Of a DNA stretch of 17,570 nt, positions 7,670 through 13,924 are shown one piece after another; positions within the stretch are counted from its first letter, which is position 1, and every line of letters starts with the position of its first letter. The translations under genes and the position numbers were made by a program. The stretch is from CAZOVK01 sp964583165. GTDB taxonomy: Bacteria; Bacillota; Clostridia; Lachnospirales; WRAX01. The notes beneath the pieces are model-generated. The model searched no databases. It had not been told where the DNA came from and was given only the letters and a program-made list of their open reading frames with translations. The stretch is from assembly GCA_964583165.1 (NCBI GenBank), contig CAZOVK010000049.1, forward strand, positions 1 through 17,570. Reading direction: 5' to 3'.

Positions 7670-7679
7670 GGTGGGTCAT
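7647..7679 (-). pseudogene. Out-of-frame 5' end of the GyrI-like gene (possible frameshift)
   Basis: ATG at 7679 reads MTHLDAIRKG and then TAA. It sits about 23 bases after the expected transcription start. Deleting one G of the GGGG run just before the stop fuses it to the GyrI-like frame (KGKVLWALSMAKLLN). It may be a real frameshift, a sequencing error or chance. Confidence 0.4.
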
Positions 7680-7688
7680 TTGTATTTG

Positions 7689-7738
7689 TTCTTCACGTTT
7701 CTGGTAGTATTGTAGCACCAAAATATGAGTATTGCAAC
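7689..7738 (-). promoter_or_regulatory. Sigma-A-like promoter of the GyrI-like gene (repeat copy 2)
   Basis: On the minus strand a -35 TTGCAA (7732-7737) and a -10 TACAAT (7709-7714) have a 17-base spacer. It differs from the copy at 6223-6273 by three substitutions and one single-base gap. Confidence 0.8.
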
Positions 7739-7919
7739 TGGATTCTAGCAGTGATTTCAGCGAGCAGTTTCTGATGACAACAAAAGGTCACCCAAACAAC
7801 AAGCTCCTACTACTATTTCCCCATACTGACAGTCGTCAAAGGAGCAGGTTTTTGTTTGACCTCTGTATATGTCAATGTTTATTTCCGAACCTATTTAACG
7901 GGGGTTACGAGCCTTCAAT
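7739..7919. other. Intergenic stretch without a gene, with one weak hairpin
   Basis: GCTCCT (7803-7808) can pair with AGGAGC (7840-7845), followed by a T run on the plus strand (7849-7853). The 31-base loop makes a functional terminator doubtful. TTGAC and GTCAA arms near 7856-7875 form another weak inverted repeat. No frame here has a start with a ribosome site. Confidence 0.4.
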
Positions 7920-7952
7920 AATAAAGCCACTTTCGACGAAAGCGGCTTTATT
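7920..7952 (-). terminator. Strong intrinsic terminator of the two-gene large-protein cassette
   Basis: A 15-base arm (7920-7934) pairs with 7938-7952 with a single A.C mismatch and a three-base loop, and is flanked by A/T-rich ends on both strands. It lies about 40 bases after the stop of the 1145-aa gene and may act in both directions. Confidence 0.85.
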
Positions 7953-7992
7953 TTGATTGGAATATGTTAAACTTATATTCACAAAACGCTGA

Positions 7993-10900
7993 CTAATCGG
8001 CAGCAGCCAAAATACTGAGCGAGGCTATTTGTGAAAAACAGTATAGACACCCAAATATACTTCTGATAGTAATGATATACCAAGGCATGGGGTCTTTACT
8101 GCCGGTATACTGATAGTAAATATTGATTGCGGCATCAATCATGTTTCTGATATCATCTGATACATAACCAACGGCTTCTGTTATATAGATGGCTTTGTCT
8201 AGCGATTCTTCCGAGGTGCTGGTGCTCTTTTTCGCCGCCTCGACTATCGCGACGACTTCAAGTATGCCACCTACCAAACAGACTATACCATAGGTGCCGC
8301 CAACAACATTTATAGCTAAAGTCCTAGGTGCAATTTTGTTTGGTTCTTCTGGAATTTCTGGGTGAACAGGCTCTTTTTCAGGCCAGAATAATTCTATCGC
8401 GCTACCCAGTAAACTCACGCTGGTTTTTAAGTGCCACATACCTGTGTACCCATTAGTAACGGATATCTTGTCATTCATTGGCGAATAAATACGTCCGCTT
8501 ATAAACGATAGCCCAAAATCGACAGCTGTTAGAATCATTGATATAATAGGCTGCCCTTTTTTTCCAAATGCCTTGGGGTTGGCGTAAACAAGTCCTTGAA
8601 AAAAGCACTCAACAATGCTTACAGTGGCCAAAGATGCTTTTAAGCAAGCGACAATACCTCTTTTCACGCCAAGTGGCAAAATATTGCCTGCTTCTATATC
8701 TGACATCGAAGAAGAATTTGCCGTGCCGTTCTCTATATCGTGGAAGCTTTTGGCTGACATTATTTGCTTATATGTTTCATCGGGCATAAGCGTTTCGCCA
8801 ATAAGACGGAAAATTATATTGACAATAAACGCGGCCGGAAACAAGATTAAATCCAGTAGCGAAAACTCATCAACGCTAAATATGGATAGAATCTCTGATA
8901 ATATGGGTATATAAATGGCTTTATCCATATTTTCGGCGATAATCTCCAATAACGTCTTAAGCATGTCAAAAACAGGGCCCATTATTTCTTTTGTTGTATT
9001 AAGCCCCTTGACCGCGATTACTCCCAGAACCTTTTTCATCAGAGATATTATATCATCAGCCGAAGTTAAATTCAGTTCCTGTAACTCATCGAACAATGTC
9101 AGTATGTGCTTGGGTATATTTTGAACATCTGTTGGCAAGCCCTCACAAATCTTTTGCAAACTATCAGCGGCGGCTTTCACTTTGTCATTACTTTTCAACT
9201 CCGGCAAGTCAATTAACGGCAAGCCTATTCTATTGAAAATCAAGTCAAAGATGAACATATTCTGGACGCTGGGCGTTGGAGAATACTTCTTTTTTGTGTC
9301 TGAATAGTCAGGGGTGTGAGAATAACCTGAAATCCCGGCCCATTCCTCTACGCTCCCTATAGCCGCATCCAAAGCACCGCCTACGAGGTGTTTCATTTCA
9401 TCTATCTGATTCGCTCCTTCAATAAGCGACAGCTTTAACATATGCTTCATGGCATCTTTTATCTTTATTGCGTCATCAATGCCTAAAAAACATTTGAGCC
9501 ATTTAAGCAGTTTGTCTATGGGTATGCCCAAAAACTCCAGAAGTTTAATTGCGCACGCAAAGACATGTTTAATGACCTTAAACACAAACGTAAGGACAGT
9601 TTTGCCTATCTTGACAATCAATTTCCACGCTTCATCAACAAAACCAAGCACTATTTCGAAGAAGTCCGAAAGTTTCTTCTTAATGAAGTTAAATATCTCC
9701 TCTACGGAGTATGCAATATCATCTAATAATGAATCTGTCTTCAAAGCCTCCAATGAGTCAAAGACCGCTACACCGTTGTCTACAATCATATTACCATTGT
9801 CATACCTGATTCTTAAAACAGGCGGTAAACCGTTTGCCATAAGAGGAGGCTTTTTCAAAGTCAATGACTCATGCGCTTGTTTGAGCGTGGTTATACTCTT
9901 TGATAAAACTTCTGCCTTTTCATCCGATAATTCACTTGCAAAAGGCGTTTTGTTTCCCTTTGCGTCCTCTATTTGGGCATTGTTGATGTTCTCTTGCGAA
10001 TCTAGCGTAAAGACCTTTTGATGTATGGTGTCGGCGGGGTCTATATGTAATGTGAGTCCGCCGATAGAAACGGTGAAATCTTGGGGTGATAACCCTTGAG
10101 CGGGTTGAACAATATCCAATATACCCATGCCGTCTGTTTTGGTTATCAATTCGTTGAAGTTGTGGAAAACGCCTTCTACATACATGCCAAAGCGTTTGCC
10201 ATTTGGTATAGTGATACGTGCGGGTATACCCGCAATGATTTCATTACCTTCAAGCCTTAGTTTAACTACATAAGCCGGAAATACGGAATGCTTTTTTAGC
10301 CCGCTATCAATGAGCATCTCTTGTAGTGTCCAAAAACCTGTCACGGCATCATGTTCGCCACAGAGCAGTTTATCCTTTTCGCATATGAACAGCCTTAAAT
10401 CGTCAGAATTAGAGACAAAATCGAAATCATACACATTTTCGCGGAACAAAAATGGCTCAGATACACGCCCTAACCTATCGCCTTCTGTTTCAGCAAAGCA
10501 ATAGCTCAACATGCCACTTTCGTTAAGCACCCAAAAATAAATCCGCGAGCCATCACGTTGTGTTATTATCTGTTTTGCGTCTATAAAGAAGTCAGCGCTG
10601 GCTAGTTTAACAGGTTCGGGCTTATCTGTATGGAACATATCCACCTGCATATCATGGTTATAAAAATAGATTGCTCCGCCACCCACAGTAAATAAGTGTG
10701 TTCCTATCTTATTTTTAAGCGGCAAAACACAAACGGCTTCTACGCCGCTTTCCGGCACTTTGAGTCTAATAGGCGCGGGTGGTGTGTCGCCGAAGATGTT
10801 TTGAATGGGCGTATAAAGCAATTGAGTGGTTTCACCATATGCTCCAAACGCATATATACCGTCTACATACTGGTTTTTTGCCCTGCCCAAAGCCGATGTT

Positions 10901-11430
10901 TTGATTGATGAGAAATTCGCCGCAAGCGGGTAGTATGTAAAATCTGTGGGCTTGCCATCAAACAAATTTAAGAAGTAACGCTCTATGCGCCCACTCTCAT
11001 CCAAAAAATTCACTTCAAGCGTAACGCCACCCTCTATTGATACCATAAACAGTTTGTTAGGTTTTAACTGCTTTTGTGCAGTTAATACGGAATAGTCAAC
11101 CTTGGTAAAACTGTCTGCGTTCAACTGTTTAGGGTTATCTGTATTGCAGTAGAGAATATCGGTGCCCGATACTAGCGCGATTGCGAATCTGTTACTGTCC
11201 GCAAGCTTTGTCGCCACGAGGGTTTTCACATTGGCAAGAATTAGTCTGTGTCCCCACTGTGCGCGTGTGTTGTCGTTTTCACATGATAGATACAGGCTAT
11301 CGTCGCCGCCAATGCTCAAGACACCAAGAAAGCTGTCTGAATATAACTCATAAATATCCCTTCCCGGCTCTATTGTGCTCAATGGAGAGTAATAATCCAC
11401 TATCTCTGTCGAGAAATTCAGTTCTAACAT
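7993..11430 (-). CDS. Large hypothetical protein: beta-rich (propeller-like) N-terminal half, hydrophobic helical C-terminal half
   Basis: This 1145-aa protein has no family I can name. Residues 1-370 are rich in short beta-strand repeats (FAIALVSGTDILYCN, AIYFYNHDMQVDMF, RIYFWVLNESGMLSYCF, DLRLFICEKDKLLCG), as expected for a beta-propeller. Residues 385-475 look like a beta-sandwich (ARITIPNGKRFGMYVEGVFH). Residues 505-525 are helical and charged. Residues 570-650 form a run of amphipathic, strongly hydrophobic helices (NFIKKKLSDFFEIVLGFVDE, LLEFLGIPIDKLLKWLKCFL). Residues 755-1145 are largely helical, with membrane-like segments near 842-875, 925-946, 1040-1064 and 1116-1143. No signal peptide is seen. 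GGAGG lies seven bases before the ATG, and the start overlaps the stop of the upstream gene by seven bases, implying translational coupling. Membrane insertion or pore formation is possible but unproven. I loosely recall similar helical proteins in fungi and actinobacteria. Confidence 0.85.
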   Translation of the reverse strand: MLELNFSTEIVDYYSPLSTIEPGRDIYELYSDSFLGVLSIGGDDSLYLSCENDNTRAQWGHRLILANVKTLVATKLADSNRFAIALVSGTDILYCNTDNPKQLNADSFTKVDYSVLTAQKQLKPNKLFMVSIEGGVTLEVNFLDESGRIERYFLNLFDGKPTDFTYYPLAANFSSIKTSALGRAKNQYVDGIYAFGAYGETTQLLYTPIQNIFGDTPPAPIRLKVPESGVEAVCVLPLKNKIGTHLFTVGGGAIYFYNHDMQVDMFHTDKPEPVKLASADFFIDAKQIITQRDGSRIYFWVLNESGMLSYCFAETEGDRLGRVSEPFLFRENVYDFDFVSNSDDLRLFICEKDKLLCGEHDAVTGFWTLQEMLIDSGLKKHSVFPAYVVKLRLEGNEIIAGIPARITIPNGKRFGMYVEGVFHNFNELITKTDGMGILDIVQPAQGLSPQDFTVSIGGLTLHIDPADTIHQKVFTLDSQENINNAQIEDAKGNKTPFASELSDEKAEVLSKSITTLKQAHESLTLKKPPLMANGLPPVLRIRYDNGNMIVDNGVAVFDSLEALKTDSLLDDIAYSVEEIFNFIKKKLSDFFEIVLGFVDEAWKLIVKIGKTVLTFVFKVIKHVFACAIKLLEFLGIPIDKLLKWLKCFLGIDDAIKIKDAMKHMLKLSLIEGANQIDEMKHLVGGALDAAIGSVEEWAGISGYSHTPDYSDTKKKYSPTPSVQNMFIFDLIFNRIGLPLIDLPELKSNDKVKAAADSLQKICEGLPTDVQNIPKHILTLFDELQELNLTSADDIISLMKKVLGVIAVKGLNTTKEIMGPVFDMLKTLLEIIAENMDKAIYIPILSEILSIFSVDEFSLLDLILFPAAFIVNIIFRLIGETLMPDETYKQIMSAKSFHDIENGTANSSSMSDIEAGNILPLGVKRGIVACLKASLATVSIVECFFQGLVYANPKAFGKKGQPIISMILTAVDFGLSFISGRIYSPMNDKISVTNGYTGMWHLKTSVSLLGSAIELFWPEKEPVHPEIPEEPNKIAPRTLAINVVGGTYGIVCLVGGILEVVAIVEAAKKSTSTSEESLDKAIYITEAVGYVSDDIRNMIDAAINIYYQYTGSKDPMPWYIITIRSIFGCLYCFSQIASLSILAAAD

Positions 11431-13568
11431 GAGCTTTCCTCCAATCCCAGTCCTTCCGTTTCTTGCACATAGTTGACGTATGAATAGAAATCCATGAAGT
11501 CAGAAAAGCCCTCATTTTTGAACGTGAACGTGCGATTGCCCGGCATGACCCAGCCTGTATGGACATTGTAAGCGTTAAGAAAGCTGTTTTTGGTATAATT
11601 AACGGCGTCTACCACAAAACCCTCTAAGTCATTCTTAATATTTTTGACAAAATCCTCTATCATGCCGAATGTCATAAACTGTGACCAACCGCTGTAATCA
11701 ATGCCACCGGGGTGATTATCCACTAGGTTTACATCCTTAATGAAATCAATGCTACCATCAGCGTTTACCTTTATTCCCAGATTAAGCAGAAGGGTACTGT
11801 CATAGATATTGCCATTATTATTTCCAGAATCCACCGTCACGTTCAAATACAGCAAAGGCCTGGCAGAAAACAGTATTGACGGGTATGTAACACCGTCTTT
11901 TGTCAACGTACTGGGTTTAGCGTTACAAAACAGCTCATATTTCATCTTGAGCGCGCCTGAGCCCATCGGCCAAGGTATCGGAGGGTCCCAGACCAGTGAT
12001 GTATCCGTTGCAAAGCCGCTAGAATAATAATAAGTATATTCACTGCCATTCAACGTGAATTTTTGGCTATCCACGGACTCATCTTGATTAAGAGAATAGT
12101 AGAATGTTAGGCTGTATACGCCGCCCTCTACTCTTCCTTCAGCTTTTCTTCTGAGCGTCTGCAAAACGGTTCCGCGGAAGTCTTCAAGTAACCTCGTCAA
12201 AATTTTGTCGCGGTTTATTACTATGACACCGTTTGATGTTTCATTGTCCTCAACCCACCGCCAAGGGTAAGTCGGTGATTTTATCGGGAACGGCGTATCA
12301 TCAAACATGACGAGGTAACAAAGCGTGTTATTTGATACAGTAAAGTTATAACGCTTTGGCTCAAACAAGTAATTTGAGTTGTGTGAGAGTTTGGGTATAA
12401 CTACGTGCCCAAAAATCGTCTGATGCGCCTTCTCCAAACGGTCAAAATACCCCCTTATTAACGTGTTTTCTATGTAAGTCATTACCGGGTTAGACACGTC
12501 TAATTTAGGTCTGAAAACCGTGGACAGTTTCTCCAAATTTAGCACAAGCTGTGAAATATCAAATACCGTGTCCGGGTCTTGCACCTTTGACATTTCCTGA
12601 ATACGCTTCTTTACGTCATCCGGAAGTTTATTGTATTTTTGACCAAAAAAGTCAAGCTCTATGTCAAACATAAATGAAAGCGGGTTGTCATCTTGTTGGG
12701 CTGTTTTCCTTAGGTAATGCTTAACTACGTACGAGCCGCCTACCCTAACGACTGATACCGGTAGCTCTACAATAATCAATGTTTTGAAGAACTGATAAAA
12801 ATCCACGTGGTTGGCATTATCTTGTAATTGTAGAATCCTACAGATACTATCTGGATTAAATCCGGGTTTGCCTGCCTCTTCCCTCAATTTTTTCATAATG
12901 CCGAAAGGTATGCCATCCTCTATATAAAATGCGAACGACAAAAACAGCAAATCAACAGCGTCTATAAGTTTAATTTCTCTTTCATTTATCTCACCGGGGT
13001 TGCGGTCAAAAATGTTAAGCAACTCAAACTCTTTATAGAGCGACGAATCGCGCTCGTGCAGCTTCTTAATCTGTTCACGCAAAGCATCAGGACAATCAGA
13101 AGGAATTGCTAAATCATCATCCGTGTCTTTATCCACCAAGAAATAAGTCTGTGACTTTTCATCACCATATGAAAGACAATAGGCCTTATAAGAAAAATCG
13201 ACTGTTGACAGATATGAACGCAATTGTGCGTTTAATGCTTTCTCTGTGAGCGCGGCTACCATGTTATACCCGCCGTATTGGGCATCTGACAGTTGAGAAG
13301 TTTTAACTGACATTACTTCACCTCTAATGATATATTTGTTTATGCCGAATGATGTAGGCATGATGCCGTCATAAGTGTAACTTAACTTTACGGATAGATT
13401 ATCATACGATGTGTGACTTATGTATAGAACCACGCTTTGCTTACGGGGCATTCGCTTATGAATTAGTGATGAGCCTGTCAATCCTTCCGGTTTAGGCAGA
13501 ACATAATAGCTTCCATTATCGAACGCCCCGTTCCGATGATTATTTACAAGGTGTTTATAAACTTTCAC
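11424..13568 (-). CDS. Large hypothetical protein with a possible TULIP/P47-like N terminus; start ambiguous
   Basis: The open frame encodes 714 aa from a GTG at 13568, or 629 aa from an ATG at 13313 (MSVKTSQLSDAQYGGYNMV). The ATG has a good ribosome site (AGAGGTG, about seven bases upstream). The GTG sits directly after the T run of a terminator hairpin, which argues against it. Shortly after the ATG comes QYGGYNMVAALTEKALNAQL, a pattern like the start of TULIP-type P47/OrfX proteins (tyGWDtvya..., N..L). The resemblance is short and is a guess at the fold. The middle (165-385 of the long form) is charged and helical. The C-terminal half is beta-rich (SLTFYYSLNQ, PLLYLNVTVDSG), ending with NRTFTFKNEGFSDFMDFYSY. 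No signal peptide or membrane helix is seen. It is coupled to the 1145-aa gene by a 7-base overlap, so the products probably work together. Confidence 0.85.
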   Translation of the reverse strand: MKVYKHLVNNHRNGAFDNGSYYVLPKPEGLTGSSLIHKRMPRKQSVVLYISHTSYDNLSVKLSYTYDGIMPTSFGINKYIIRGEVMSVKTSQLSDAQYGGYNMVAALTEKALNAQLRSYLSTVDFSYKAYCLSYGDEKSQTYFLVDKDTDDDLAIPSDCPDALREQIKKLHERDSSLYKEFELLNIFDRNPGEINEREIKLIDAVDLLFLSFAFYIEDGIPFGIMKKLREEAGKPGFNPDSICRILQLQDNANHVDFYQFFKTLIIVELPVSVVRVGGSYVVKHYLRKTAQQDDNPLSFMFDIELDFFGQKYNKLPDDVKKRIQEMSKVQDPDTVFDISQLVLNLEKLSTVFRPKLDVSNPVMTYIENTLIRGYFDRLEKAHQTIFGHVVIPKLSHNSNYLFEPKRYNFTVSNNTLCYLVMFDDTPFPIKSPTYPWRWVEDNETSNGVIVINRDKILTRLLEDFRGTVLQTLRRKAEGRVEGGVYSLTFYYSLNQDESVDSQKFTLNGSEYTYYYSSGFATDTSLVWDPPIPWPMGSGALKMKYELFCNAKPSTLTKDGVTYPSILFSARPLLYLNVTVDSGNNNGNIYDSTLLLNLGIKVNADGSIDFIKDVNLVDNHPGGIDYSGWSQFMTFGMIEDFVKNIKNDLEGFVVDAVNYTKNSFLNAYNVHTGWVMPGNRTFTFKNEGFSDFMDFYSYVNYVQETEGLGLEESSC
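13313..13325 (-). promoter_or_regulatory. Internal ribosome binding site and ATG, preferred start of the TULIP-like gene
   Basis: On the minus strand AGAGGTGAAGTAATG places a good Shine-Dalgarno sequence at proper distance from the ATG at 13313. A TTGACA (13476-13481) upstream could be a -35 element, but no good -10 follows it at the right distance. Confidence 0.6.
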
Positions 13569-13607
13569 AAAAAATACCCCTACCGAAAATTTCTTCTCGG
13601 TTGGGGG
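13569..13607 (-). terminator. Intrinsic terminator downstream of hsdR and the DUF5050 remnant
   Basis: On the minus strand CCCC and ACCGA arms (13603-13606 pairing with 13577-13580; 13597-13601 pairing with 13582-13586) form a stem with one mismatch and a 10-base loop, followed by TATTTTTT (13576-13569). The T run touches the GTG at 13568. It probably ends transcription coming from hsdR. Confidence 0.75.
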
Positions 13608-13654
13608 AATCTTAGCGGAAAGGACGTTTTATGACTTGTCATGAAGTCTTTGGT

Positions 13655-13924
13655 CGCATTTAGCTGGGCACAATTATTGCTGTCTGGTAATGTCCTATCC
13701 TCACCATTTGTCCACATTTTGTATAGGACGCGCCCTTATCTCTTACTTATGTAGTATATCCAGTCATCAACGACATTTATAGCCAATGCCGTATCGTTTC
13801 CTATTCGTTCTGCGTTTGTTCCATCAGTGCGAATTCTTCGTATTTCAAAAGCTTTATTGCGCTAATAAATTCAGCCATCTACCACATTTATGGAGTATCT
13901 ACACTCATCCACAAGCTTCAAGCG
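13655..13924 (-). pseudogene. Decayed DUF5050 (propeller-repeat) gene fragment
   Basis: One minus-strand frame, the same one that ends hsdR, reads as tandem DUF5050 repeat units broken only by stop codons. It gives YSINVVDG-stop(TGA, 13871)-IY-stop(TAG, 13862)-RNKAFEIRRIRTDGT, then ALAINVVDDWIYYISKR-stop(TAA, 13736)-GRV and LYKMWTNGEDRTLPDSNN, fading after CAQLNA at 13655. The consensus of the family is of the form RTDGT(x)RTKI..D..INVVGDWIYY..LYKMRTDG, so the stops replace W and Y codons and a loop residue. Such proteins are usually surface or secreted proteins of Clostridia. Here neither end survives. The remnant fills the 356-base gap between hsdR and the cassette; the rest of that gap is the terminator at 13569-13607. 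Confidence 0.75.

Noticed and set aside
7803..7853. Possible plus-strand terminator with GCTCCT/AGGAGC arms
   Set aside because: The stem is only six base pairs with a 31-base loop, and no plus-strand gene precedes it.
9449..10021. 190-codon open frame on the plus strand inside the 1145-aa gene
   Set aside because: It is rich in Ser, Lys and Ile as expected for the complement of AT-rich helical coding sequence, has no ribosome site, and is covered by a coupled, terminated gene on the other strand.
13611..13640. GACTT/AAGTC palindrome as an attachment or operator site
   Set aside because: The arms are five bases, with no second copy and no integrase nearby; chance is enough to explain it.
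13683..13729. GTCCTAT...ATAGGAC inverted repeat as transposon ends
   Set aside because: Seven-base arms with a short loop lie inside the DUF5050 remnant, and there is no transposase or target duplication.
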